From RGIG6165 sp045538835 (GTDB taxonomy: Bacteria > Bacillota > Clostridia > Oscillospirales > Feifaniaceae): a DNA stretch of 64,000 bases. The stretch spans positions 62,001 to 126,000 of the forward strand of contig JAZQEF010000026.1 of NCBI GenBank assembly GCA_045538835.1, given 5' to 3'. The position numbers and the translations under genes were made by a program. The notes below the pieces were generated by a model that was not told the origin of the DNA, did no database searches, and saw only the letters and a list, made by a program, of their open reading frames with translations. Position 1 is the stretch's first letter, and every line of letters starts with the position of its first letter. Below are positions 6,835 through 16,665 of this stretch, piece after piece.

Positions 6835-8393
6835 TAATAATAAACGATATTATTCTTACACCCGATGAGAATGAAGACAGGGTGTTTGAAATTGCAAAAA
6901 GCAGGCTTCGCGGCGAAAAACCCGAAAGCCTCAAAATAAGGAAAAAAGCAGTTGACACAAGGCGCTCCGTGCGCCTTCTGTATTCTGTGTCTGCCCATTT
7001 TGATAAGTCTGCGGAAAAGCGTCTTGCAAACCGTGATAAAAAACTTATTTACAGGCAGGAGACAGATAAAATAGAAATACCCGTATGTTCTGAGAGTGCA
7101 GTGCCGCCTGTTGTGGTGGGGTTTGGTCCCGGAGGGATGTTCTGCGCACTTACACTTGCAAGGGCAGGTCTTAAACCTATAGTTATTGAGCGTGGCAGCA
7201 GTATTGAGAAAAGGGAGCTCCTTGTCGAAAAATTCTGGGCAGGCGGTGTGCTTGCAGAGACTAATGTTCAGTTCGGTGAGGGCGGTGCAGGCACATTTTC
7301 GGACGGGAAACTGACAACAGGAATAAACAGTCCGCTTTGTGACAGCGTACTGCGTGATTTTGTAAAATTCGGCGCAGATAGGGGCATACTCACCGCTGCA
7401 AAACCGCATATAGGTACAGATGTGCTGCGCGGCATTGTCAAAAATATAAGATGTGAGATAGAAAGGCTCGGCGGAAAGGTGCTTTTCGACACTAAACTGA
7501 CGGGACTTGATATAAAAAACGACAGAATTGCAGGCATAAAAACGACGGGCGGAGAACTGCCCTGCGATACACTTATTTTAGCACTCGGGCACAGCGCAAG
7601 GGATACGCAGGAAATGCTTCTCAAAAGCGGCTTTGAAATGGAAAAGAAGCCCTTTTCCGTCGGTGTCAGGCTTGAACAGAAGCAGGAGACGGTGGATAAG
7701 GCGATGTACGGTGAATTTGCAGGACATCCCGCTTTACCGCCTGCGGAATACAAACTTTCTCACCGTGAGGGTGAACGTGGAGTATATTCGTTCTGCATGT
7801 GTCCCGGCGGCTATGTTGTGGCATCTGCTTCTGAAGAGGGCGGTGTTGTCACAAACGGTATGAGCCTGCACGGCAGAGACGGGGAAAATGCCAATGCCGC
7901 AATTGCGGTATCTGTTTTGCCCGGCGATTTGGAAAGCGATGTTCTTTCGGGAGCACGCTTTCAGAGAATGCTCGAAACAAAGGCTTATAAACTCGGCGGC
8001 GGCAATTATTTTGCGCCCTGTCAGAAAACGGCGGATTTTATTGAAGGCAGAAAAAGTGATTTGAACTCGGCGGTAGAGCCGACCTATAGACCGGGTGTAC
8101 GCGCGGCAGATCTGAATGATGCACTGCCGAAATTTGTGTGTGATATGCTGAAGACAGGTTTTGCGGTCTTTGATAAAGGCAGACACGGCTTTGATTTGAT
8201 AGGAGGCATACTCACGGGCGTTGAAACGAGGACATCCTCGCCTGTGCGCATACTTCGTGATGAACACTTACAGGCACCGTCGTGCAGAGGTGTATACCCC
8301 TGCGGCGAGGGTGCAGGCTATGCAGGAGGCATAATGTCGGCCGCCTGTGACGGAATGAAAATTGCATTTGAAATTATGGGCATGTTCACTTAG
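6831..8393 (+). CDS. FAD-dependent dehydrogenase of the COG2509 family
   Basis: A 520-residue soluble flavoprotein. After a small N-terminal domain (about 85 residues) comes a dinucleotide-binding signature VVVGFGPGGMFCALTLARAG near residue 95, then GGAGTFSDGKL, ILALGHSARDT and a C-terminal GEGAGYAGGIMSAA FAD-binding motif. The substrate of this widespread family is not established. It is coupled to cdaR through an ATGA overlap. The last four codons and the stop (GMFT-stop) fall inside a MITE-like element that begins at 8378, so the native C terminus was probably altered by the insertion. Alignment with homologues would show how many residues were replaced. Confidence 0.88.
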   Translation: MIIINDIILTPDENEDRVFEIAKSRLRGEKPESLKIRKKAVDTRRSVRLLYSVSAHFDKSAEKRLANRDKKLIYRQETDKIEIPVCSESAVPPVVVGFGPGGMFCALTLARAGLKPIVIERGSSIEKRELLVEKFWAGGVLAETNVQFGEGGAGTFSDGKLTTGINSPLCDSVLRDFVKFGADRGILTAAKPHIGTDVLRGIVKNIRCEIERLGGKVLFDTKLTGLDIKNDRIAGIKTTGGELPCDTLILALGHSARDTQEMLLKSGFEMEKKPFSVGVRLEQKQETVDKAMYGEFAGHPALPPAEYKLSHREGERGVYSFCMCPGGYVVASASEEGGVVTNGMSLHGRDGENANAAIAVSVLPGDLESDVLSGARFQRMLETKAYKLGGGNYFAPCQKTADFIEGRKSDLNSAVEPTYRPGVRAADLNDALPKFVCDMLKTGFAVFDKGRHGFDLIGGILTGVETRTSSPVRILRDEHLQAPSCRGVYPCGEGAGYAGGIMSAACDGMKIAFEIMGMFT

Positions 8394-8570
8394 AGATGAA
8401 TCGGTTTTGGCTTGATATTTTCCGCCCATACTTCATAAAAAAATTCCGTAATACACAAAGTATTGCGGAATTTTTATTATTTTGTCTAAACGAAAAATTT
8501 CTAACCCAAAACTGCAAAGCACCATAAAAATCATTATTTTTGGGCGAATAATCCCTAAGCGAACACGCCC
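8378..8570. mobile_element. MITE-like element, copy 1
   Basis: A 193-bp element with near-identical terminal inverted repeats: GGGCATGTTCACTTAGAGAT at the left, and at the right a sequence whose complement begins GGGCGTGTTCGCTTAGGGAT. It closely matches 26049-26327 over most of its length. It contains no ORF of note but carries an internal hairpin, ATTCCGTAATAC/GTATTGCGGAAT (about 8444-8472) followed by T-rich DNA, that could act as a terminator. No clear target-site duplication is visible. Mobilisation would need a transposase in trans; none is in the window. Confidence 0.8.
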
Positions 8571-8575
8571 GTATG

Positions 8576-8607
8576 AAAAGGAACTCTTAAAGAGTTCCTT
8601 TTTTTGT
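8576..8607. terminator. Bidirectional terminator between convergent genes
   Basis: AAAAGGAACTCT and its complement flank a TAA loop, with A-rich and T-rich flanks. It would serve the flavoprotein operon on the plus strand and the symporter on the minus strand, whose stop lies inside it. Confidence 0.85.
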
Positions 8608-9831
8608 TTCGGGTAAAAGAAGTACAAGCGCTATGAGGTTTATGTACATTGCAACAGCATTTGATATGTCGGCAAAATACCACAGACTCTCGTTTTTTGA
8701 TACGGAGCCTATAAATATAAATATTGCAAAAAGAGCGAGATATACACCTTTCTTTTTGCCGCCGAGCATATTGTAGAATTTCTGTCCGTAGAAGCACCAC
8801 GCGCAGAGCGTGGAAAAAGCAAAACAGAGAAGCATGGCATCGGCAAACAGTCTGCCGCCCGAGCCGAAAATGCTGTAAAACATATCGCCGCAGGCGAGCG
8901 TATAGCCCGATGTGCCTGTTACGAGCATTGCAAGACCTGAAAGAGTGCATATGAGGATAGTGTCGGTAAAAACTTCAAAAATGCCCCAGACTGCCTGTTT
9001 TGTCGGCTCGCTCTGCGAACTTGAGGCGTGGGACAGACAGGATGTTCCTACACCTGCCTCGTTGCTGAAAACACCCCTTGAAAAACCTGCTTTGAGGGCG
9101 ATGCCGAACATTCCGCCGAACATCGGTTTTATACCGAAAGCAGAGCAGAATATGTCGGAGATGACCTGCGGCAGTCGCTCACGGAATATAACAAGAACGG
9201 CAATACAGACTGCGCAGTAGGAGATTATTGCTATAGGCATTGTTTTTGAAAGTATGCCCGATAGTCTGTCTATTCCTTTTGAAGCAACCAGAAAGCAGAA
9301 AAGTATGACGATAGTCGCACATAAGATTCTGGGTATGCCTCTGCCCTCGGCGATGTCGGCGATAGCGCCGCTTTGCACAAGATTTCCCGTAGAGAGTGAC
9401 GATATAAAACCAAATATTGCATACAGCGTGGCAAGCAGTGGCATATTAAGCCCTTTTTTTATGTACTGAACGGGACTGCCCGTCAAATCGCCGTCCTTGT
9501 ATTTTACCGCAAGGTAGACTTCAAAAAATTTTACGCTCATTCCCGAGAGGGCGGATATCCACATCCAAAAAAGAGCACCTGCGCCGCCCACCGCAAGCGC
9601 GGCGCCGACGCCGATAATGTTTCCGACACCGACGCAGCCTGACAAAGCAGTCATCAGGGCGCGGAAAGGAGATATGCCTTTTTTGTCTTTACTGCCGCCG
9701 AAAGCGGTTTTTATCAGTTTTATCGGACGAAAGGGCAAAAATCCTGTTTTTGCCGTAATAATTACTCCGACTGCAAAAATAAGAAATGTCGTATACGGTC
9801 CCCACAGAGCCTTGGCAACGGCTTTTATCAT
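8587..9831 (-). CDS. Alanine/glycine:cation symporter (AGCS family)
   Basis: This integral membrane protein of about 414 residues imports small neutral amino acids with Na+ or H+. The AGCS signature is clear: an N-terminal helix with GVIITAKTGFLPFR, ALSGCVGVGNIIGVGAAL, GGAGALFWMWISALSGM and the later SRGVFSNEAGVGTS motif. Around ten to eleven hydrophobic segments are visible. I chose the ATG at 9831, preceded by AGAGGTG, over the GTG at 9837 that overlaps that site. It is a lone minus-strand gene between two plus-strand operons. The 19 residues after the last helix end at the shared terminator. Substrate (Ala versus Gly) cannot be told. Confidence 0.93.
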   Translation of the reverse strand: MIKAVAKALWGPYTTFLIFAVGVIITAKTGFLPFRPIKLIKTAFGGSKDKKGISPFRALMTALSGCVGVGNIIGVGAALAVGGAGALFWMWISALSGMSVKFFEVYLAVKYKDGDLTGSPVQYIKKGLNMPLLATLYAIFGFISSLSTGNLVQSGAIADIAEGRGIPRILCATIVILFCFLVASKGIDRLSGILSKTMPIAIISYCAVCIAVLVIFRERLPQVISDIFCSAFGIKPMFGGMFGIALKAGFSRGVFSNEAGVGTSCLSHASSSQSEPTKQAVWGIFEVFTDTILICTLSGLAMLVTGTSGYTLACGDMFYSIFGSGGRLFADAMLLCFAFSTLCAWCFYGQKFYNMLGGKKKGVYLALFAIFIFIGSVSKNESLWYFADISNAVAMYINLIALVLLLPETKKGTL

Positions 9832-9870
9832 AAGCACACCTCTGTTTAAAAATTATTAATAAATATATTA

Positions 9871-9899
9871 TTGTATTAGTTAGTTATAAGTGTTAAAAT
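9871..9899 (+). promoter_or_regulatory. Sigma-A-like promoter of the recJ-relA operon
   Basis: TTGTAT (9871-9876) and TAAAAT (9894-9899) are 17 bp apart, 45 bp before recJ, in an AT-rich divergent intergenic region. Confidence 0.55.
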
Positions 9900-9944
9900 A
9901 GATAATGTATGTAATTATTTTTAAATATAAAGTGAGGAAGAAAA

Positions 9945-12017
9945 ATGAAAGAGAAGCGCTGGCTCCTAAAGAGTCAGAAGAGCGAGGAGATGGAAGCTCT
10001 CTGCCGAGAGTTAAACGTCTCCGAGGTTATTGCGCGCCTTCTGATAAACAGAGGGTACAATACACCCGCTCTTGCAAAGAGATTTCTCAATAAGTCTCTT
10101 GATCAGCTGTGCGATCCGTTTTTGCTGCCTGATATGGACAAGGCGGTGGCACGTATTAAGAGTGCGATTGAGAACAGAGAACCCATTACCGTCTACGGCG
10201 ACTATGATGTTGATGGTATAACCAGCACGACCATTTTGTACAGGTACCTCGTCTCGGAGGGCGGTATAGTTTCCTGCTATATCCCCGACAGAGTGGAAGA
10301 GGGTTACGGTGTGAACGAAGCGGCGATAGACGGTATAAAAGAAAACGGGTGCCGTCTTATCATAACCGTCGATTCGGGCATCACCGCAGTTGAAGAACTT
10401 GGATATGCATCATCACTGGGCATGGACGTTATTGTTACAGACCATCACGAATGCGGTGAAAAACTGCCCGATGTGGTTGCGGTTATAGATCCCAAGCGTC
10501 CCGACAGTAAATATCCCTATAAGTATCTTGCAGGCGTAGGCGTTGCATTTAAACTTATCTGCGCTCTGGCAGGACCTGACAGACTTATGGAGATGATAGA
10601 AAAATACTCCGTTTTAACATCTGTCGGAACTATTGCCGATGTTATGCCCCTTTCGGGCGAAAACAGAATTCTGGTTTCTCTCGGCCTAAAGCGTATTGAC
10701 AATACAGACGATCTCGGACTCAAGGCGCTTATCCGTATGGCAGGAATAGGCAAGAAAAAAGTCACGACGTCTGTTATAGGCTACTCTATCGCGCCGAGGA
10801 TAAACGCCGTGGGCAGAGTGGGAAAAGCCATGCGTGCAGTAGACCTCCTGCTTGCAAAGAATGTGGAAGAAGCGGATGCTATTGCCGCCGACCTCTGTGA
10901 GGCAAACAGGATACGTCAGGAGGAGGAGAGTAAACTTATCGCTCAGGCAAATGAAATGATTGAGGCGGATAAGAGTATACTCGACAACAGAATAATAATC
11001 CTTGATAACGATAACTGGCATGGCGGTATAATCGGTATCGCATCGTCAAGACTCAATGAGAAATACGGTCTGCCGACAGTGCTTATAACCTTTGACGGCG
11101 ATGTCGGCAAGGGAAGTTGCAGAAGCAGTAAATCTCCCTTCAATATCTATGCCGCGCTTGACCGTTTTAAGCACTATTTTGATAAATTCGGCGGACATAT
11201 GTCGGCGGCAGGTTTTTCGATAAAGCGTGAGTATGTTAAGGATTTCAAGAGAGAACTCACGGAATATGTCAATTCTACAGTTACGGAGGAAGAACTCACT
11301 CCCAAGATAGATGTTGACTGTGAGATAGACATTGAAGAGATAAATTTCTCGACTATAAGAGACATTTCGATGCTTGAACCGTACGGTACGGAAAATCCTG
11401 CGCCGGTATTTCTGCTTCGCGATGCGGTGATTACTGAAATAATGCCGTTGTCAAGTGATAAGCACATAAGAATAACACTCAGTAAAAATGGTAATAGTGT
11501 AAACGGCTTCTGCTTCGGTGTTTCACCGCAAAAGTTCGGCTTCTGCTGCGGAGACAGGATAGATATAGTATTCAATCTCGATGTAAATGTTTACAGGGGC
11601 ATTGAATCGCCGCAGGTGACGATAAGGGATGTGAAACTCTCGGAGAAGGAACTGCATAGGATAAAAAAAGAGAAAAATCTGCTTGATAAATACGAAAACG
11701 GGCAGGCTCTTACAGCAAGTGAAGCGACGCAGCTCATACCGGATATGGATGATTTTACTACGGTATTCCGCTATCTGCGCCGCGCAAATGAGGAAATAAA
11801 ACTTACCGAGGCTTCACGCCGTATTGCAAGCGGTATGGACGGGAGTTTCGGGATATGCAAACTCAAAGTCTGTCTTGACGTTTTTGACGAGATGGGACTG
11901 ATTAAACTAAGCAGAATAAAAAATACAGAATATCATTTTGAGATAGTGCCGACAGATGAAAAGGTAAATCTCAACAAATCGAAGCTTCTTGTCAGACTTA
12001 GAAGCATTTCAGGGTGA
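9945..12017 (+). CDS. recJ: Single-stranded-DNA-specific exonuclease RecJ
   Basis: RecJ degrades single-stranded DNA 5' to 3' in recombination and repair. The 690-residue protein has the DHH phosphoesterase motifs in order: VYGDYDVDGITSTT near residue 82, a TVDSGI motif, and VTDHHE near residue 165. The DHHA1 domain follows with GIIGIASSRL and the GGH motif in DKFGGHMSAAGF. An OB-like segment and a C-terminal extension of about 120 residues follow, as in longer Firmicute RecJ proteins. The ATG at 9945 has GTGAGGAAG upstream. It ends five bases before the relA start. Confidence 0.96.
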   Translation: MKEKRWLLKSQKSEEMEALCRELNVSEVIARLLINRGYNTPALAKRFLNKSLDQLCDPFLLPDMDKAVARIKSAIENREPITVYGDYDVDGITSTTILYRYLVSEGGIVSCYIPDRVEEGYGVNEAAIDGIKENGCRLIITVDSGITAVEELGYASSLGMDVIVTDHHECGEKLPDVVAVIDPKRPDSKYPYKYLAGVGVAFKLICALAGPDRLMEMIEKYSVLTSVGTIADVMPLSGENRILVSLGLKRIDNTDDLGLKALIRMAGIGKKKVTTSVIGYSIAPRINAVGRVGKAMRAVDLLLAKNVEEADAIAADLCEANRIRQEEESKLIAQANEMIEADKSILDNRIIILDNDNWHGGIIGIASSRLNEKYGLPTVLITFDGDVGKGSCRSSKSPFNIYAALDRFKHYFDKFGGHMSAAGFSIKREYVKDFKRELTEYVNSTVTEEELTPKIDVDCEIDIEEINFSTIRDISMLEPYGTENPAPVFLLRDAVITEIMPLSSDKHIRITLSKNGNSVNGFCFGVSPQKFGFCCGDRIDIVFNLDVNVYRGIESPQVTIRDVKLSEKELHRIKKEKNLLDKYENGQALTASEATQLIPDMDDFTTVFRYLRRANEEIKLTEASRRIASGMDGSFGICKLKVCLDVFDEMGLIKLSRIKNTEYHFEIVPTDEKVNLNKSKLLVRLRSISG

Positions 12018-12021
12018 GGGA

Positions 12022-14202
12022 ATGAACGACTATAGAAAAACACTTTGCGAAGTTATAGAAAACGGCGAATACGATAAAGAAAAGATACTTGCGGCCTTTG
12101 ATGTGGCTTATGCCGCCCATGAGGGGCAGAAGCGCGCTTCGGGCGAGGATTATATAATCCACCCGATAGAAGTCGCCAAGATACTTGTCAAAACGGGACT
12201 TGATACAGATTCCATAGTTGCCGCTCTGCTTCACGATACCATTGAGGACACGGGCATGACGTTTGATGATGTCAGAAAGCAGTTCGGACTCGAAGTGGCA
12301 GAGATAGTTGACGGTGTTACAAAACTATCCCGTACCGTGTATACGGACAAAGAAAAACAGCAGGTAGAAAATCTTCGTAAGATGTTTCTTGCAACGGCAA
12401 AAGACGTTCGTGTCATAATCATCAAACTTGCTGACCGTCTGCACAATATGCGCACCAATGAGTATGTCAATCCCGAAAAACAGCGCCGCAAGGCGAAAGA
12501 AACGCTGGAGATATACGCGCCTCTTGCACACCGTCTGGGTATGCAGCGCATAAAGATAGAACTTGAGGATCTTTCCATAAAGTATCTCGATCCCGTGGCG
12601 TATCACGAGATAGAAGAGAATATGGAAAAAAAGTCCCATGCGCATGAGAATTTTCTATCAAATACGATCGGGCATATAAAAGAGCATTTTAATGAACTCG
12701 GCTATGAGATACCCAGAATCGACAGCAGAATAAAGCATATCTACAGCGTGTACAGAAAGATGTACACGCAAAATAAGACCATAGATGAGATATACGATCT
12801 CTATGCGATAAGAATCATCGTTGACAATATGAACGAGTGCTATAATGCACTCGGCATTATTCACGATATGTATAAGCCTATTCCGGGCAGATTCAAGGAC
12901 TATATTTCCACGCCAAAACCAAATATGTATCAGTCACTGCATACGACCGTTATCGGAAAAGAAGGTCAGCCCTTTGAGGTGCAGATACGCACGTGGGAGA
13001 TGCACAGAACGGCAGAATACGGTATTGCTGCGCATTGGAAGTACAAGAGTAATGTTCAGGGCAGGCAGCAGGATGACAGGCAGCTTGAATGGGTGAGAAA
13101 CCTGCTCAAGACACAGGCTGAGTCGGTAGACAGTGATGAGGACTTTATGAAGACCTTTAAGGTCGACTTTTTCTCGGACGAAGTCTTTGTATTTACACCT
13201 AAGGGCGACATTATAAATCTGCCTGCAGGCGCAACGGTGATAGATTTTGCATATTCCATTCACAGCGCCGTCGGCAATAAAATGATAGGTGCAAAGTGTA
13301 ACGGCAAGATGACACAGATCGACTATCAGCCCAAAAACGGCGATATCATCGAAATAATGACGACGAATTCGGGTAAAGGACCGGGGCGTGACTGGCTCAA
13401 CATTGCAAAGACATCCTCTGCCAAGAGCAAGATAAGACAGTGGTTCAAAAAAGAACGACGTGAAGAGAACATCGCCAAAGGTGATGAAGAACTTGATCTT
13501 GCACTCGTTGCCGCAGGTGTAGATATCACAAGGGAGCAGAGGGATAAATATATTGCATCCGTTGCAAATAAATATGGTTTCTCAAATCCCGAAGACCTTA
13601 TTGCGGCGATAGGATATGACGGGCTGCCCATAAAGAAACTTGTTTCACGTTTTAAGAATGAGTTTGTCAAAGAGACAAAAGCGTCGAATGAAGAGATTGC
13701 GGCATCAATAGCAAAACAGGGAACGAAGCGCCCGACGCACAGCACGTCACCCGTCATAGTTGAGGGTGTTGATAACTGCCTTGTCAAGTTTGCACGTTGC
13801 TGCAATCCTCTGCCGGGCGAGCACATCATCGGCTATATAACAAAAGGCTACGGAATATCCGTACACAGAGCAGACTGTGCCAATGTTATATCAAGTCTTG
13901 AAAAAGGCAACGAAAATGACAGATGGCTCAATGTCAGTTGGGCGAATACTTCTGATGATGAAAGTTTTCTTGCCTCACTTGAGATATACTGTTCAAAGCA
14001 GTACGGTGTTCTTGCCGACATTACTGCGGTTCTTGCAAATATGAGAGTGACGATAAAGTCGCTTGTTGCGAGAGAGACTGAGAATACGGCAATAGTCGTA
14101 CTTTCGTGCGATGTTCACAACCGTGAGCATTTGGATACAATTATAAGAAAAATAGGCGAACTTAAAGAGGTTTCGTCTATCAGGAGAGGAAACAGAACGT
14201 GA
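12022..14202 (+). CDS. relA: Bifunctional (p)ppGpp synthetase/hydrolase RelA/SpoT (Rel)
   Basis: The long stringent-response enzyme of Gram-positive bacteria, 726 residues from ATG 12022, with AGGGTGAGGG just upstream. An HD hydrolase domain at the N terminus contains HPIEVAKIL and LLHDTIEDT. The synthetase domain contains YDLYAIRIIV, the RFKDYISTPKPNMYQSLHT segment and EVQIRTWEMH. RFKD is the form typical of bifunctional enzymes. A TGS domain (about 395-455, VFTPKGDIINLP), a helical/Cys-containing region (FARCCNPLPGE) and a C-terminal ACT domain complete it. It is co-transcribed with recJ, and its TGA overlaps the dtd GTG. Confidence 0.97.
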   Translation: MNDYRKTLCEVIENGEYDKEKILAAFDVAYAAHEGQKRASGEDYIIHPIEVAKILVKTGLDTDSIVAALLHDTIEDTGMTFDDVRKQFGLEVAEIVDGVTKLSRTVYTDKEKQQVENLRKMFLATAKDVRVIIIKLADRLHNMRTNEYVNPEKQRRKAKETLEIYAPLAHRLGMQRIKIELEDLSIKYLDPVAYHEIEENMEKKSHAHENFLSNTIGHIKEHFNELGYEIPRIDSRIKHIYSVYRKMYTQNKTIDEIYDLYAIRIIVDNMNECYNALGIIHDMYKPIPGRFKDYISTPKPNMYQSLHTTVIGKEGQPFEVQIRTWEMHRTAEYGIAAHWKYKSNVQGRQQDDRQLEWVRNLLKTQAESVDSDEDFMKTFKVDFFSDEVFVFTPKGDIINLPAGATVIDFAYSIHSAVGNKMIGAKCNGKMTQIDYQPKNGDIIEIMTTNSGKGPGRDWLNIAKTSSAKSKIRQWFKKERREENIAKGDEELDLALVAAGVDITREQRDKYIASVANKYGFSNPEDLIAAIGYDGLPIKKLVSRFKNEFVKETKASNEEIAASIAKQGTKRPTHSTSPVIVEGVDNCLVKFARCCNPLPGEHIIGYITKGYGISVHRADCANVISSLEKGNENDRWLNVSWANTSDDESFLASLEIYCSKQYGVLADITAVLANMRVTIKSLVARETENTAIVVLSCDVHNREHLDTIIRKIGELKEVSSIRRGNRT

Positions 14203-14654
14203 GGGCAGTCATTCAGAGAGTCAAAAAGTCCTCCGTCACAGTAGATGGAGAACTTATATCGGAAATAGGACACGGTTTTAATGTGCTTCTGGGTGTCGAG
14301 AAAAATGACACACAGGAGGAGGCGGATTATCTTGCAGGCAAAATTGCAAGACTCCGTGTTTTTGAAGACGAAAACGGCAAAATGAATAAGAGTATCATTG
14401 ACGTGGGAGGCAGTATACTTGCAGTATCGCAGTTTACACTTCTCGGAAACGCCTCAAAGGGTAACCGCCCCTCGTTTATAGAGGCGGAGGAACCGAATCG
14501 CGCAGACGCACTGTATGAGTATTTTATGCAGGCGCTTACCGATAACGGCGTAGGCGATGTCAAAGCGGGCGTATTCGGTGCAGATATGACAGTTGAAATA
14601 ATAGGAGACGGTCCTGTTACCATTCTTATGGATACAAGGACGATGAGGAAATGA
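14199..14654 (+). CDS. dtd: D-aminoacyl-tRNA deacylase
   Basis: Dtd hydrolyses D-amino acids, and in known enzymes also glycine, wrongly attached to tRNA. The 151-residue protein starts MRAVIQRVKKSSVTVDGE and carries the conserved ILAVSQFTLLG motif near residue 73 plus a C-terminal Gly-Pro segment, GDGPVTILMDT, that supplies the cross-subunit cis-Pro. It starts at GTG 14199, overlapping the relA stop (GTGA), with AGGAGAGGA upstream. The relA-dtd pair is widely conserved in Firmicutes. Confidence 0.96.
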   Translation: MRAVIQRVKKSSVTVDGELISEIGHGFNVLLGVEKNDTQEEADYLAGKIARLRVFEDENGKMNKSIIDVGGSILAVSQFTLLGNASKGNRPSFIEAEEPNRADALYEYFMQALTDNGVGDVKAGVFGADMTVEIIGDGPVTILMDTRTMRK

Positions 14655-15235
14655 TAATAAAGGCAATACGAAGCGGCCTTATGGGCAACAATACATACAT
14701 TCTTGAAAAAGACGGCGAGTGCGCAGTCATAGATCCTGCGCGCCGCAACAAAGCACTTGCTGAGTATCTTCAGAAAGAAAATGCGCCAAAACTTAAATAT
14801 ATCCTGCTCACACACGGTCATTTTGACCATGTGTGGGATGCGGGCAAACTTCGCAAAATGACTGGCGCGCAGATAGTAATTCACAAAGAGGATGCACCTC
14901 AGATGGAAATTGAACTGCAGAATGCGGGAACTCCCGGCAGCGCCGACATCTATGTGGATGACGGTGATGAAATATTCGGTCTCAAAGTTATGCATACACC
15001 CGGACATTCGAGGGGAAGTGTCTGCTTTCTTACGGAAAATGAAATGTTTTCGGGTGATACTGTTTTTGAGGGCACAGTCGGCAGGACTGATTTTGAGGGC
15101 GGAAGTCTTGAAGTGATGTATAAGACCATTGACCGTATTGCGGCGCTGGATAGAGATTATACGATTTATCCGGGACACGGCGCAGCCACAACACTTTACA
15201 GAGAAAAGGCGGTTAATCCGTATTTTAAAAGATGA
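14651..15235 (+). CDS. Metallo-beta-lactamase-fold hydrolase (glyoxalase II-like)
   Basis: A 194-residue single-domain hydrolase with the HTHGHFDHVWDAG form of the HxHxDH zinc motif near residue 57, a later H in MHTPGHSRGS, a metal-bridging Asp in FSGDTVFEGTVGR, and a final H in YPGHG. The fold and length match small glyoxalase II-like proteins encoded next to dtd in Clostridia. The substrate is unknown; hydroxyacyl-glutathione or bacillithiol-type thioesters are possible but cannot be shown. It overlaps both neighbours by ATGA. Confidence 0.9.
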   Translation: MIIKAIRSGLMGNNTYILEKDGECAVIDPARRNKALAEYLQKENAPKLKYILLTHGHFDHVWDAGKLRKMTGAQIVIHKEDAPQMEIELQNAGTPGSADIYVDDGDEIFGLKVMHTPGHSRGSVCFLTENEMFSGDTVFEGTVGRTDFEGGSLEVMYKTIDRIAALDRDYTIYPGHGAATTLYREKAVNPYFKR

Positions 15236-16665
15236 TAATTAAAACAGACGGACATTTACAGAAAAACGCCGTACAGAATACCGCACTGCTCTTCTTTCCG
15301 CTTTCGGGTTTTGCGGATGATAGTGACGGAAGATGCATTACAAGCACATTTGAGACCACTGACGGCATATCAAAAAGCGTGGCGGTAATCGAGGATAACG
15401 GCAGGGTGACAGAGGCTGTCGCGCAGGCGAAACTTGATGAAAAGTGCGACGAAGCGGCGCTTGTGTCAAAAGCGCTCTGGCTTGCGGGGCAGAAGCACTG
15501 CAGTATTTCTCCTGCGTGGGGCACGATAACGGGTATTCGCGCGGCAAAATTTATAAGACAGAAAAGAAAATTTATGACCTCTGCTGAGATAGCAGATATA
15601 TACTGTGTGAGAGAGGATAAAATAAAACTCTCGGAAATGGTCTGCGAGAGTGAGGATAAAGCACTCTCAAAACTTGACGGAAAGAGCATATCGCTCTATA
15701 TCTCGATACCCTTTTGTCCGAGCCGTTGCAACTACTGCTCTTTTGTGTCACATTCCATAGAAAAAGCAGGCGTGCTTATACCCGACTATGTAAAAGCGCT
15801 CTGTGACGAACTTGAACAAGTCAAGGGCGTATGTGACAGAACAGGTGTCTATGTATCCACCGTGTATATGGGTGGCGGTACGCCGACAACGCTTACTGCG
15901 CAGCAACTTGACACTGTCTTATCAAGGGTCAACGAACTGTTTGAGCCTGCACTATTTGATGAATTTACCGTTGAGGCAGGCAGACCGGACACCATTACTG
16001 AAGATAAACTTGATGTTCTTAAAAAATGCGGCGTCACAAGAATAAGCATAAATCCCCAGACGATGAATGATAAAACGCTTGAGCGGATTGGCAGACGACA
16101 CACTTCAGACGAAGTCATACAGGCGTATGAACTTGCGAAAAGCAAGGGTTTTGACTGTATAAATACAGACCTCATCGCAGGGCTTGACCTTGAAGATGAA
16201 AAGGATTTTGACAGAACGCTTGATAAAATACTCGAGATGCGCCCCGAAAATGTCACGGTGCATACTTTGTCGGTAAAACGCGCGGCAAACCTGCGTGATG
16301 ACGGTGATAAGGCGATAGAGAGGGCGTCTCTCACGGGATATATGACCGAGACGGCACAGAAAAGGCTTCTTGATGCAGGTTACAGACCGTACTATATGTA
16401 CAAACAGAAGAATATGGTGGGTAATTTGGAGAATGTGGGCTATGCTCTTGATGATAAGGACGGGCTTTACAACATATATATAATGGGAGAGTATCAGACG
16501 ATAGCGGCTGTCGGCGCAGGTGCGGTCTCAAAGGTCGTAAATGCGAAAAACGGTCGTATCGAGAGGGTGTTTAACTACAAATACCCTTATGAGTATCTTA
16601 ACGATCCGCAAAAGATGCGGGGCAATATAGCAAGATTGGAGGAACTTATCAGAGAAACCCTATGA
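15232..16665 (+). CDS. hemZ: Radical SAM coproporphyrinogen dehydrogenase-like protein HemZ
   Basis: A 477-residue radical SAM protein. An N-terminal domain of about 155 residues precedes the radical SAM core with IPFCPSRCNYCSF (CxxxCxxC, near residue 160), YMGGGTPTTL (SAM-binding GGTP) and SINPQTMNDKTLERIGR. This is the HemZ group, annotated as oxygen-independent coproporphyrinogen III dehydrogenase, although several HemN-like proteins have other roles such as heme handling. No other heme genes are nearby, so activity is uncertain. It is embedded in a tightly overlapping operon between the MBL-fold protein and the kinase. Confidence 0.88.
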   Translation: MIIKTDGHLQKNAVQNTALLFFPLSGFADDSDGRCITSTFETTDGISKSVAVIEDNGRVTEAVAQAKLDEKCDEAALVSKALWLAGQKHCSISPAWGTITGIRAAKFIRQKRKFMTSAEIADIYCVREDKIKLSEMVCESEDKALSKLDGKSISLYISIPFCPSRCNYCSFVSHSIEKAGVLIPDYVKALCDELEQVKGVCDRTGVYVSTVYMGGGTPTTLTAQQLDTVLSRVNELFEPALFDEFTVEAGRPDTITEDKLDVLKKCGVTRISINPQTMNDKTLERIGRRHTSDEVIQAYELAKSKGFDCINTDLIAGLDLEDEKDFDRTLDKILEMRPENVTVHTLSVKRAANLRDDGDKAIERASLTGYMTETAQKRLLDAGYRPYYMYKQKNMVGNLENVGYALDDKDGLYNIYIMGEYQTIAAVGAGAVSKVVNAKNGRIERVFNYKYPYEYLNDPQKMRGNIARLEELIRETL

